Of a stretch of 64,000 nt of DNA, positions 35,901 to 46,954 are shown piece after piece (position 1 is the stretch's first letter; each line of letters begins with the position of its first letter). This DNA is from Melanocharis versteri (Eukaryota > Chordata > Aves > Passeriformes > Melanocharitidae), in NCBI GenBank assembly GCA_013397845.1, contig VZTG01005436.1, forward strand, positions 1,035,018 to 1,099,017, given 5' to 3'. The translations under genes and the position numbers were made by a program. The notes beneath the pieces are model-generated. The model was not told where the DNA came from and did no database searches. It saw only the letters and a list, made by a program, of their open reading frames with translations.

Positions 35901-38900
35901 TCGGGCACTGTAAAATGAGACCATGTTCAAGTCAGAAACATGCTTAGTTATTAGGCGTGTAACAGGTGTCCTGGTTTCAGTTAAACCATGGCAAAGGTGA
36001 CCTCTTCTTAAAAAGACATGAGAGGGCAGGCAACAGGTTTCTTCCTGGAGAACTTAGGAAGGATTAATAACATGCTCTGTACTGGATCTGTAAAGAGATA
36101 AACGCTAACAGGTTTTACAAGATCACACCTGGAATCCACATGGAGCCCCCCTCCTGAACCTCCCTCTAAGTGCTGGAGGGGGAACGGGAAGTATCACCAC
36201 CCTTACCATGTAATAGACTAGAACTGGTAGCCCACACTGAGCGTGTCTGATGTGTTATGGATTTCCTGGTTTGAAACCAGAATTTCAGGTGCTCTCAAGA
36301 ATGTGAAAAAGCCTCTCTGGTAAACATTGTTAAATAAAGGCCATTCAGAGAAACACAATTTTGAAGAATAGCAGGTGCATACTCCTAGTGTGACAAGGAG
36401 GTCTGACTAATTCATAGTTTCCTCCTAATTTCAGGAGTTCTATAATTACAAAATGGCCATTTTTATAATCAGTTCCAGCCTATGCAACAGGGAAATAATT
36501 AACTACTATAGCTCCAGAAATTTACAAGTGTGCTTTAATTTGCTTCATTCTTGCAGATTTGCCTGAATAAATCCATTAGTATGTTTTCATCCATGGCTGT
36601 TCACGAGATGATTTTGATGCTTCATTAAGGGCAATGCAATGATGCTCCTTTCAGTTTAATCAAAAACCACTTCACGGAAAGCAGTTGCAAGCACCGATGG
36701 CCTTCCTGATACCAAATCAAGTTTTAGCCACTCTGCTCAAAGGGGCATCATTAGAAAATACCCAATCCATAAGCCATGCTTTGATATCCACAGTGTTAAT
36801 GGGTCAAATTACACATGCATGTCACTCCAGGCTAAAAAACGTAGATCCAAAAAATACTATTTCCTTACTCCAAAAGCACTGGAACACTGCTGGACAGCCA
36901 ACCAGCCAGCAGACTAACATTGTGGTGGGTGCTTTTTAGCAAATATAGTCAGTTAAACATGTCTTAAATGCTGTCAAAAATAATTAATTCAGATTATCCT
37001 TAATACCTTTACTCTTGAAAGTGATATTCTGCTAGTCTTACAGCAGTAGATTTGATAAAGCAGCATTCAAGTTTACTTGCTTTTTGTCATCCCCAAAAGA
37101 CTGCATCCCTACTGCAAACTTTTTAATACGCTGGCTAGACAGAAAATAAAAGTTCAAGAAATGCTTAAGTTTATACAAACCTGCATACGACATTTCACTA
37201 AATCCAGAGGTACGACACCAGTGTGTGTCAGGCCACAACTTAGGACCCCACCAACGCCACAGAGAGCATAAAACTTGAGCGAGCCATATTCACAACTGTA
37301 TTCTGCAGCAAAAAATAAAGACACACCATGCTTTTATATAAACTCCATGCACTGCTGGACAGTGATGTCCAGGGTATAGTTTATGCCTCCAGTTCATTAG
37401 TAAGTAAATATACCACACTAAACATGCTGTGCCATCACATACCAACATGCAGAACAAACCTGCATTCTGCATTTAACCAGGTCTAGAGGAACCAGTGCCG
37501 TATGTGTTGTTCCACAGCTAATAATCCCACCAAGGCCACAAAGCACAAAGAATCTGTTTGAGCCATATGCACAGCTGTATTCTAGTTAATTGGAAAAAAT
37601 TACATATATATGATCAATCATAAATGGTAACAATGATCAGAAGAGAAACAAAACTAAATGCTACTTTCTCAAAAGTATTACACTGAAATTATCTGCCATA
37701 CTGTATTATTTGACTACTGTGTTATAATGAAAAATAATTCTTTTGCTTTAAATTAAAACATTTTGGACTGACAAGATTTGATTCTAAGCCTTCCAAACTG
37801 AATTTATTCCTTTAAATAAGCAAAGGAAGAAACAGAGAAGTTTTAGCTCACAGCACACTTAAATAATAGAAATTAATTCCAGAAGTTATTGGCAGAAATT
37901 ATGACTCAAAGTTGCAATGTTTAACGATTTCTTATATCCAGAAATTAAGGAAGAATAGCATTCCTACAGTACTCAAAACACAAAGCTTCTTCTGTTAAAT
38001 ATTCTATTACAGTTTAACTTCTGTATTTAAGTAGACACTATAAAAATCTACAATATCAGTGCTGGATATATGCAGATATATTTTCAGGTATTTTTCACAT
38101 TATTTATACAGATTTTTAAAAACTTTTCTTTCAAATACAGAATCTCAAATGTATACAGCTTGTGTAATGAAACTGCAGATTGCTATTTATCGTCCTATTG
38201 AATGCTCATACACAAGGTTCATGACAGAATCTTTCAGATCACATTTAATCAAGGGATACCTCATATGCACTGTTCCATACAGTGTATATACTGTGTATAA
38301 AACCATCCAATCTTAAAACAAGTTACTAATTTTCACGTATTCCTATACAGCAAAGTTACTGGAGCTGAAAAAAAAAAATCCATTTTCTTCTTTCATTTTT
38401 GAGGAAGCTACAGAGGGTATGAGTGAGTGCAAACAAAAACCACTCAAATTTACAAAACACACTCAAATTTACAATAAGCAGTACAAAATAAGCATGAAGT
38501 AGCAGCACGGTTCTGCTACTATGCTCAACATTTTGAATATATAAGTAAAAGCAAAACTAATATACTGACTAAACATACAGAAAATAATACATGATGTAGA
38601 AAATATTCCCAGAAGTAGAAAGGCTTTATCTTTTGCTACTAAATCTACTGGTATCACTTCAATGTAATGGAATAGACATTAATGTGTTACAACTTAATAA
38701 GAACTATCTCCCAGGAACACTAATGAAAACTAAAAGACGGCAAAAGCCTATCTTATGCAGAGCTTCTTCGCCCAATCTTTCTGGTTCTGAGCTCCTTTGT
38801 GAACATCAACAGAAACTGACAATGTTTAACAGCATCAACAGAGCAGCAGAAAACACTAGCAGGCTTACCCAGCTCATAACTTTGCTGTTTTAAAGGAACT

Positions 38901-41900
38901 CCTTCCCACAAATGTTCTACATTTTACATTACATTTTATATTTACATTTTCTACCTTACTCTTGAAAATTACCAAAACAATGAAAAGTAAGTTTTTCTTA
39001 ATCTAAAATAATAAATATCAAATCATGGATGCCATATTGAACCTAAGCTTAAAGCTAAAAATCAGTTATCAGAATAACTTATTTTTAATTGAGACAGTGC
39101 TAAAGACTGTAAATATGCTGGTCTGGGACTCACACACAGCTCCAGAAGAGCTTGGCTATGCTAGCAGATTTGCGGACAGCAGGAGCAGTCTCTTGACGAC
39201 TTTCCAGAATGGCTGGTTAAACACACACAGACCAGGCTTTCTATGCAGGTGTAATCAGAGAACACACTCTGGCTCTGCTCGGGGCAGCTCTGCCTAGCTG
39301 TGTCTTTGGCCAACAGCACAACAGCCCTGCAGCAGTTCCCATGCCACCCAGATCCCAGAACTGTTTGTTCACACTGCCTTTTTCACAGTAATTAAGAAGT
39401 CATACTCCTCAACCGACAGGGACAGACCTTTACAGCAGGCCCAGAAAAGTAGAGTTTTATTTATGTGCTGTAGTACAGTGCTATTCAGACTGACCTGTCA
39501 CCCTGGTGCTCAAATACAGTAATTAAGAAAGCCAGTACCAATTAGGCCTGAGCTCTTTAGAGGTGCCTAGGTTTGTAGTGGTACAGTGGTATCAGGAAAA
39601 TAAAGCCATAGATGATCTTGGACTTTCTATTTCAGAAGTAGAGTTAAATTTCAAAAAAAACCCATAACTTGAGAAGAAAACCAGCTGAACATGTAGCACA
39701 GAGGACAAGAAAGTCATTCTAACATACCCAGGCACTGATTTAAGACCAACACCCTTAAGCTACACAAATATAAACATATGGCATAAAAATATGCCTACTC
39801 CGTTGAGACAGCTACACTGTAACTATATCATATCTCTGCTTCCAATCTGACACGTTAACAAGGACAAATTCCATGAGCTGGTCATAAAACACTTGGTCTC
39901 TGAGCTGCATTGTGGTTGATGCCCTGAGCTGATCTCAGAAGGTCGTGTGGCTTGTACTGACTTTGAGTGACCTTGCACAAGCCCAGATATCTTCTGCAAC
40001 GTGTTATGTTCTCAACACAAAAGCCAGAGAACCAACTGGTACATGAAATAATGAACTCAGCAGAAAAGATTACAAAGACTGAAAAAGTCCGGCCACCTTT
40101 GACCACAACTGCCTACAAACAGGATAAAGATTAAGCATAATGCTTTACAGAAGTAAGTGCACCTACTGAATATATTTAGCATACCAAAGAGCGATTTAGG
40201 GCTTTAGTTAGCTGGCAGCAGGATTACTGCATCAAAAGCCGCAAATAATTTCTTGAAAACTTCATAAAACCTAACCTGTCTCTCTTTCATGTATTACATG
40301 AACATTCATGTAAGTGCACTAAAATACTTCAATAATCACGATACTTCAGAAGAGGTAGCTTACTGAAAGTAATTTTTTTTTTTTTAAGTAAAACCAGAGA
40401 GACACTTTAAAGTTATCAACAGCTCAAAAGAATTACAATTTTAATATCCACCTCTACTACTGTGCATTCCTTCAGATGGACCTCAACAAGTTGGAAAGGT
40501 GTGCAGAGAGGAACTGTGTTTAAGTTCAACAAAGGCAAATGCAGGGTCCTGTACCTGGGGAAGAATAGCCCCATAGACCAGCACAGGCTGGGAGCCAACC
40601 TGCTGGAAAGCAGCTCTGCAGAGAAGGACCTGGGGGTCCTGCTGGACAGCAAGCCACCAGCGCGCCCCTGTGGCCCAGAAGGCCACCCCGACTGTATCCT
40701 GTAATGCATTAGGAAGAGCACTGCCAGCATGTTGAGAGTGATCCTGTCCCTCTACTCAGCCCTAAGAGGCTACATCTGGAGTGCTGTGTCCAGTTCCGGG
40801 CCCCTCAGTACAAGAGAGAAACAGAGCTCCCGGAGCAGGTCCAGCAAAGGGCTACAAATATGAGGAGGGGACTGGAACACCTCACTTACGAGGAAAGGCG
40901 GAGGGAGCTGGGTCTGTCCAGCCTCAAGAAAAGACGACTGAAAGAGGACCTCATCATTTTAAGTATTGATGGGAGGGTGTCAAGAGGATGGAGCCAGGCT
41001 CTTCTCAGTAGTGCCCTCCCTGGAGATACTCAAGAACCATCTGGACACAATCCTGTGCAATCTGCTCTAGGACGATCCTGTTTCAGCAGGGAAGTTGGAC
41101 CTATGATGACGATGACTCACGGTGGTCCTTTCCAACCTCACCCATTCCACGATACTGCAAGTATCATCAAGGTCTGACCTTTAGAAGTCAAAAAAAGTGA
41201 CTGGGAAACATACAGGAAGCACTTGCACTTGTGCAACCCCTACCTTAAATAGCAAGTTATCTGGTGTATGCCCCACAACTAGTAAAAAGAAAAAAAAGAA
41301 ACAAAAAAGAACAGCAGCAAGCACCCCTAATGTATCTAGATGTTCAGATGCCCAGCTTTGAATAAACTGGTGGAAAAAAAATAAGAGAAAAAGGGAAAAA
41401 TGATTGGAGAGATGGTCTTTCAAATCTACAGATTCACTCACTGCTCTTCTCTACCGATAAAAGAAGTACGGGCCTACAACTTCAGTGCCCAAGAGTGCAG
41501 GCCCTGCAGAGCAAGAAATGCGCTCTCTACTCCCCAAGACAGAATCTACGGGTGTTTCTGTGATTACCCTGCACTAGAACCTTCCCGTGTCCTTTCCCGG
41601 CAAGCCCGGTTCCCTCCTGCCCCTCAGCAGACATCGCCGGGAGAACGGAAGCACTGCCAGCGCCTCCCCCGCCCGTGCCCTTCCTCGTCCTCCAAGCGGG
41701 CGCGTAGGCCCAGCGCCAGCCCCTCCCGGCCCGGCCGAGCCCCGCTGAGCGCTGACACTCCCCGCGCCGNNNNNNNNNNNNNNNNNNNNNNNNNNNNNNN
41801 NNNNNNNNNNNNNNNNNNNNNNNNNNNNNNNNNNNNNNNNNNNNNNNNNNNNNNNNNNNNNNNNNNNNNNNNNNNNNNNNNNNNNNNNNNNNNNNNNNNN

Positions 41901-42040
41901 NNNNNNNNNNNNNNNNNNNNNNNNNTGGCGGGGGCCTCCGCGGGCTCCGCTGGGCGCTTCCTCACGCCGTCCTGCACCAGCTGGAAGTGCGGCGCGTAGA
42001 ACGGGTTGTGCCGCGCGAGCGGCGCGATGGACGAGAACAT
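32765..42040 (-). CDS. SLC25A3: SLC25A3, mitochondrial phosphate carrier (alternative exons 3; N-terminal exon broken by gap)
   Basis: SLC25A3 imports inorganic phosphate with protons (or in exchange for hydroxide) across the inner mitochondrial membrane for ATP synthesis. The exons give a start MFSSIAPLARHNPFYAPHFQ (presequence-like, Arg/Ala-rich), a gap, then three mitochondrial-carrier repeats. The signatures PLDLVK (repeat 1), PMEAAK (repeat 2) and PADSVV (repeat 3) are visible. The C-terminus LKKKLGLTE is almost identical to human. Exon 3 exists as two same-length copies, as in mammals. About 45 nt of the N-terminal exon and its donor fall in the N run at 41770-41925, judged from the human length of 362 aa. 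One intron contains a probable H/ACA snoRNA. The host promoter is a CpG-rich region at 42050-42330. Confidence 0.96.
33036..33146 (-). CDS. SLC25A3: SLC25A3 exon with third carrier signature
   Basis: This 111-nt exon encodes GVFCAIVSHPADSVVSVLNK through MRLGFK. HPADSVV is the degenerate PX[DE]XX[KR] signature of repeat 3. The acceptor is TTTCAG and the donor GTACAT. Confidence 0.96.
33585..33757 (-). CDS. SLC25A3: SLC25A3 exon (repeat 2 end, repeat 3 start)
   Basis: This 173-nt exon encodes FYKGVAPLWMRQIPYTMMKF through LVVTFVAGYI, with split Ala codons at both ends. The acceptor is ATTAAG and the donor GTAAGG. It is nearly identical to human. Confidence 0.96.
34018..34264 (-). ncRNA. SNORA53: Probable H/ACA box snoRNA (SNORA53-like) in SLC25A3 intron
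   Basis: On the minus strand a 5' hairpin (34263-34199) has an 11-bp basal stem, GAGTATCTTTG with CAGAGATACTC (one G-U), an internal loop like a pseudouridylation pocket, and an upper stem CTGCTGG/CTAGCAG. A second hairpin near 34071-34024 has ACTTGG/CCAGT at its base and ATGCAG/CTGCAT above. It is followed directly by ACA plus three bases (TCG), the hallmark 3' end. AGAGCA and ATAGAA between the hairpins could be the H box. The length of about 247 nt and the host gene fit SNORA53, which in human lies in an SLC25A3 intron. The family name rests on host and size; I cannot align it. Confidence 0.65.
34460..34641 (-). CDS. SLC25A3: SLC25A3 exon with second carrier signature
   Basis: This 182-nt exon encodes ENAYLWRTSLYLAASASAEF, DIALAPMEAAKVRIQTQPGY and ends EEGIW plus GC. 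PMEAAK is the repeat 2 signature. The acceptor is TTTCAG and the donor GTAAGC. Confidence 0.96.
34759..34938 (-). CDS. SLC25A3: SLC25A3 exon (repeat 1, matrix loop and helix 2)
   Basis: This 180-nt phase-0 exon encodes 60 residues, VDPQKYKSIFNGFSVTINED through YGNMLGE. It has no ATG-led frame of its own. The acceptor is GTTTAG and the donor GTAAGC. It aligns residue for residue with human VDPQKYKGIFNGFSVTLKED. Confidence 0.96.
35967..36340. mobile_element. Possible LTR / endogenous retroviral fragment in SLC25A3 intron (3' limit uncertain)
   Basis: The element starts TGTCCTGGTTTCAG, which resembles the terminus of abundant avian ERVL-type LTRs. About 300 bp further on is TTTCCTGGTTTGAAACCAG, containing a 15-nt palindrome (36266-36280) that echoes the inverted end. 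No coding frame is visible. The assignment is from memory of the terminal motif only. Confidence 0.35.
37181..37302 (-). CDS. SLC25A3: SLC25A3 alternative exon 3, A-like (muscle-type) copy
   Basis: This 122-nt exon encodes YSCEYGSLKFYALCGVGGVL, then SCGLTHTGVVPLDLVKCRMQ. It resembles human isoform A (YSCEFGSAKYYALCGFGG), which is enriched in heart and skeletal muscle. PLDLVK is the repeat 1 signature. The acceptor is CTGCAG and the donor GTTTGT. It is the second exon 3 copy in transcription order. Confidence 0.94.
37460..37581 (-). CDS. SLC25A3: SLC25A3 alternative exon 3, B-like (ubiquitous) copy
   Basis: This 122-nt exon encodes YSCAYGSNRFFVLCGLGGII, then SCGTTHTALVPLDLVKCRMQ, like human isoform B (YSCDYGSGRFFILCGLGG). 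The acceptor is AACTAG and the donor GTTTGT. It lies 157 nt upstream of the A-like copy. Length 122 is not a multiple of three, so using both or neither breaks the frame, which enforces a choice. Confidence 0.94.
37582..40459. other. SLC25A3 intron 2, unique part
   Basis: AT-rich intron DNA upstream of the alternative exons. I see no exon, RNA gene or recognisable mobile element between 37582 and the CR1 copy at 40460. Confidence 0.55.
40460..41155 (+). mobile_element. CR1 LINE 3' fragment in SLC25A3 intron
   Basis: This roughly 700-bp CR1 copy is antisense to SLC25A3. It carries AAGTTCAACAAAGGCAAATG, GGACCTGGGGGTCCTGCTGG, GGCTACATCTGGAGTGCTGT and the terminal GGTGGTCCTTTCCAACCTCA. Broken frames in the plus direction are remnants of the 3' end of its reverse-transcriptase ORF. 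It is 5'-truncated. Confidence 0.93.
41770..41925. other. Assembly gap (156 N) inside SLC25A3 exon 2 region
   Basis: This run of N removes the end of the SLC25A3 N-terminal coding exon and its donor. The flanks are extremely GC-rich, the usual cause of such breaks. Confidence 1.
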
Positions 42041-42046
42041 GGCGAC
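41926..42046 (-). CDS. SLC25A3: SLC25A3 start-codon exon (partial)
   Basis: The ATG at 42038-42040 begins MFSSIAPLARHNPFYAPHFQ, then LVQDGVRKRPAEPAEAPA, before the gap. Six UTR bases follow the acceptor CCGCTTCAG, which implies a noncoding first exon in the CpG-rich DNA to the right, as in human. The N-terminal stretch is a likely mitochondrial presequence. Confidence 0.93.
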
Positions 42047-42049
42047 CTG

Positions 42050-42330
42050 AAGCGGGCGAGAAGAGCAGAGCGACGTGGGACCGGGAAGCCCCGCCACGGC
42101 GCNGGAGCGCGGCGGCCGCGCCTGCAGCCCCGCGGGTACTGACGCGCTGCTGCCCGGCGCTCGGGGTGTGTGAGCGCACCCTCCAGCGCTAAACTCCGCG
42201 CCTCAGCCTCTGCTCCTTCCTTATCGCCGCCCGGCTCCGGGAGCTTGCCAACTGCGCCACGTGCTCCCCGCGGCCTTGCCCCGGGCAATGTCAAATCAGA
42301 GACACGCCCGAACGCGAGTTCCCTGTGCTG
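42050..42330 (-). promoter_or_regulatory. SLC25A3: SLC25A3 CpG-rich promoter and noncoding first exon region
   Basis: Dense CpG (GCGCGGCGGCCGCGC and similar) lies directly upstream of the start exon. A CACGTG E-box is at 42258-42263. A single N occurs at 42103. The exact first exon and start site cannot be placed from sequence alone. Confidence 0.6.
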
Positions 42331-42361
42331 GCCTTGAACTGTGCTCTGCAGCACTTACACC

Positions 42362-42430
42362 GAATCATAAAAGCATCAGGGTTAGAAGAGATGTTTAAGA
42401 TCAAGTCCAACCCCGAGCGTCGCACCCATT
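42362..42430 (-). mobile_element. Degenerate CR1 3' end next to SLC25A3 promoter
   Basis: AATCATAAAAGCATCAGGGT, then AAGATCAAGTCCAACCCC, is the reverse complement of a CR1 3' terminus with substitutions. Weak similarity may extend to about 42650. Confidence 0.65.
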
Positions 42431-45400
42431 TTTTAAGATTAGTTTAAAGAAGTCGTCGGTATTGCCCCATGTTCCCCGTCTGGTAAGGTGTAAATCACAT
42501 CTAGTAAAACTTTCTGATCACTGTCTGGTAAAGACAAAGGATGCAACTCCCTCGGCAGAAAGCTCATCCCTCTCACCCGACTCGAGCTGTAGAACTCTAA
42601 ACCCAAACACGCTCAGATCTAGCACCAAGCACTGTCTGCAGACTCCCTGGCGGAATTCCACCTTTGGAGGGTAAACTTGCAGGGCATCATGACATGGTCT
42701 ATGCTACAACGGCTGCAGCTGCTCACAGAATTGTTTCTTACTGCTTTGTTAAAAGCAGAATGTTATGTAACACAGGACCTATGCTTGGCCTTACCGATCC
42801 TTAACTTTGCCTTTTCCAACACAGGGTGATTTCACCATTTTTAGTGACTTCCATAGTACAAGACTAGCGCAGACAAGTTCAGCTCTCCAGTTACCGAAGA
42901 GGCAATAAGTTAACTTTTTCATTGTTTTGATCATATTATTTCGATTATAGTGCTTTGTAATAACAAACACACAGAAGCCAGCAAAGCAGGAGACGTGCTG
43001 AACATCCCAGCTCTTACTTCTGGGCAAATGACAGCACACCCGGCAGCACCACACTGAAAAAACACCCCACTTTGGTCAGCTCAGCAGCTCCTATCAAACT
43101 TCTGAGGAAGGCCCTTAGACCTTGGCTCTACTCGCTCAATTTCACAGCAAAGTTGATCCAGGGAGACTGTCCTACATGGACAAAAGTACCCAACAGCACT
43201 GTCACAGAAATCAAGGTTGGTTAAGTGCCTCTTAAATAAACTAGACTCCAGCTGCTCAATAGGAAAAGGTCAAATGAAACTTGCAATCTTCAAAAACTTT
43301 CATTTAGCAACCAGATGAGAGCCCAAAGTGCTGTTCAATTCATTGCCAGCGGCAGCAATGAAAACAAGCCAGAACTGTTCGTTTTGCCATTACTTGTTCT
43401 GCTCTACTCACTTGCATCTAAACAATTGTTGGTACCAATGTTTTATTTAAAAGCCAAACACTGACACTTATTTTCAATTAGATGGTAACCTCTAAACAGG
43501 ATTGAGATCTGGGCTCTTCTCTTGAAATTGCATATAAATGATTATGATTCTTGCAGACTTTTCCATTTTTTAACATACAGAAAACTTCTGTTCCTTCCAG
43601 TTATAAAGGATGAGCAGATGACTATTTATTTATTGACATCTAATGGCAATTTGTGTACACAACCATACAGATGCTAATGAGTTAGTTTGTGGAACTCTTC
43701 TGGAACAAACTGGGTTTTTTTAAACTGACAATTGACTTCTATCAGCTGTACTATTAACAAGAACTACTAAACAGCAGTCTAACATATCCCCATGAAAATA
43801 CAGGGATAATATATGTTCTTGCTGAATACCTGTAATTTTACAAAGAAAATAGATACAACTTTTCCCAGATGTGAAGGAATAAAATAGCAATAGCCTGTAA
43901 TTCAAACCATCTATATTAAACAGATTTCTGAGAGACATTGCGGGTAGTAACAGGTGAAGACTTGTAAGATGTTATCTTCTAGTGCCAACCTCTGTCCAAT
44001 TCACAATAAAAAGAGGTATTGTAAATGAAATCCACCTTTTTAATCAGTAGCTCTCCAAGTTTTATGAAGTTAGGAAAATATCAGTTTGGCAATGCCAAAG
44101 TGTTCTTAATTTCACCTATCCTTCTGTTGTAACACCCACCACATACCCTCTCTATTTCCCATCCCAATTTCACCTCAAACTGCATACAATCAAGAAAATG
44201 CAGGCTATTTCCTGTCTTACAATAACTTTTCACAGTTCTAACATTTTGGTAAAGCCTGCAAGCAAAATCAAAGCTCTTATGAGCTTGTTTCCAAGGTGAC
44301 CTTGTTTTCAAAACTATACAATGAGATACTGAAACAACTATCCCCACCTTTGATAACCAGGTTAGCAGAGCAGCATCTGCTTGGGTTGTAAACTTGTATT
44401 TTATATATGCTTTCTTTGTTTCAACACCAGAACTACTAGGCCATGATTCTAGAGTCAGTAATGGATTGGGTTTTATCAGCCCAAGGGAAGCCTTAACTTG
44501 CAGCATTTCATTCACCAGGATCCAGGCTTCCAAGGTTGAACAACAGCAGTCACATGTTCTCAATACAGGAAGTAGTGAAACTTCTATTCTTATTAATTGC
44601 TGCTATGGCTGTCCTTGTCTAGTAAGATTTATTTTTTTTATAAATTCTCCTCATACATTACATGTTTTACATCTGTTAAACATCACAATTTTTTTTCCTA
44701 TAGAACAAATAAGTAAGACAGTGCAGTTACCATGTTTTAACCACAGAGTTCCAATCCTAACAAATAACTTCAAAGTCATGTGGAACAGAAAACTTGCGGG
44801 ATTTTTTTTTTTTTTAATATCAGCATATACACAGTACTTACAGGTATCTATGCCAGCTTAGGACTGCTTTACAAGTTCAACTAGCTTGGACACCCTGAGC
44901 TGTCTGAACATATGCATGTACATATCCATTGTTGTAATTTGCTGTTGCACTGGTGCAAAGCAGCCTGGTATACTCCCTCAGGAAAAAGACAAGCAAGTCA
45001 AAGGACAGTTTTAGACAAAGATAGGTAGACTTACCAAACACACAATAAAAGCTATATTAACAGACAACAAAGGGTATGCTGAAACACCCACCTTTCCAAA
45101 CACGAAATTTAAAATTATACATCACAATGCACCCCTGTATCTATTCCACCCGTTACTTAAGCCATATCAAAGTACACCAAATGTACCATGCACAAGACAT
45201 GCCACACAATTTTACCAGCTTCATTTGCAATTATATAAATTTTACTGCTGAACAGTCTTCTTTTGGACCTGCATTATTTAAAAGCATTCTTTTTGTACTC
45301 AGCTTTTCTGCTTTGACTCTGCATAAACTAGTTAACATATTTTTAAAAGGCATCTTGTCCATAAAGCTAGCAGAGAAGGTAATTAGCAGGAATTTTAATA

Positions 45401-46954
45401 TCATAAAGAGTAAGTTATGCCACAAGAAATAAAACAAAACACATAGACCAAGCCTAAGAGGGATCTGAAATCATTCTGTAGGGCAGTGCTGAGCATGCTG
45501 TTAGCAAGGAAACTCTGAGAATGAGTTCCTTCAGCTTCCTATGCAAATACAAATCAACGTCTTAAAACACGCAGAAAATTTAAATTTAAGATCCTTCGTG
45601 AAAATTTCTTGTCTTAGACACTACTGAAGCTCTCTCACTCTCACCATGGATCAGATGCTGTAAGATTAATCTCAAGACTGCAAGTGAAATCCTGTAGTGA
45701 TCCACAGCCTGATACTGGGCTCATGAGATTGGATGCATATTTAAAGATTAGCACAGAATTTAAAGGGAAAAATACAAGCTGTGTGTTAGCTCCAGTTCAG
45801 ACAGGAAATAAAGACCTACCAGTTTTTCAGCACAGCATTCTGAGCAGTATGACCAATCATGAGAACAAAACCCACCGAACCCAAAATACCATTGTCAAGC
45901 CCATTAACTTCCACAGGCCTTTTCCAGGCTTGTTGCAGCCCTTAAACAATACTTAATACATCAGAGCTCCATCCATATTTGCAGCTCGATTTTGGATACT
46001 AGTCCATAAAATTGCTCTATTTTGTCATTTGTTCTGAAAGTTTAAGCTAACTCTGTCTAAAAGACAAGATGAACTAATGGAACAAAAGTGTGAGTGTGTA
46101 AAAAGGAAAAAAAAAGGAACATCAGCTCCTATTGCTTCAGCACTTCGATACAAAGACTACAGTATAATTGTATACTTCAGCTTAATTTATACAGCAGTAT
46201 TTAGAAGGCTTTAAGCATCTACAACTAGTCAGCTAATAGCACTGCTACATGTGTTACTTTTAGAATACCATGAAAAATTCATCTTTGGTGCCAGGATAAA
46301 GATCCTCGTCTCAGGGCTACCTCACACCATTAAATGTCTCAAATATAAAAAAGTCCTTTCCTTTCTTGAAGATACATTGCCTTCCAACTACAACTGAACT
46401 AGATGTGGGTTACTTTGAGGACTTTTCTAGAAAACTCTTTATCCTCTGTGAAGAAACATTAAAGTTGAGAGCATTCTCCAAAACAGTGCAAAAATGAAAG
46501 AATGATGACATTTAATAGCAACAAAATTCAGTTTGCAGTTTGTTTTGATTGTGGCTTGTTTTTTTTCTTTGATGCTAATAGTACCCCTGGAAGAAGTCAA
46601 CTGAAAGTATCTAATGTAACTAGGAAAGAAAGATATATTTTACATTAAAACACGCAGCAAAGTGGTGTGAGAAATCATTTAAAGTTAGAAGGAAGTTCCT
46701 TAAGCATTGAAAAACAAATGAAAGCTAATCTTCTCCCCCCATCCAAATTAAAGGCCTGACACAGGCTAAAGGATTATGATGCAAAACTCTGATACTGCAA
46801 ATATGATGAATATTCCTCCCACCAAGTGACATGAACTGATCTGAGTTTATTATCATATTTTTCATTTTTTCTTTCACTATGGAGGACTGTAGCAGCACAA
46901 AATGACACCACTGATACATCACTTGTCTTGCTTTTGCTGCCTTTCAGCAATGCC
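42431..46954. other. Intergenic DNA between SLC25A3 promoter and TMPO 3' end
   Basis: Unique AT-rich sequence with no recognised gene. The longest frames (for example 160 codons on the minus strand at 44081-44563) have no family signature. The promoter-distal part may include far 3' UTR of TMPO. Confidence 0.5.

Noticed and set aside
40860..41177. Plus-strand 105-codon frame
   Set aside because: It is a remnant inside the CR1 copy, not a host gene.
41400..42354. Several GC-rich open frames around the second gap
   Set aside because: They run through N and CpG-island DNA. Only the frame starting at 42040 on the minus strand matches a protein (SLC25A3).
44081..44563. 160-codon open frame on the minus strand between SLC25A3 and TMPO
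   Set aside because: No family motif, no promoter or poly(A) context, and composition like the surrounding intergenic DNA. I treat it as chance.
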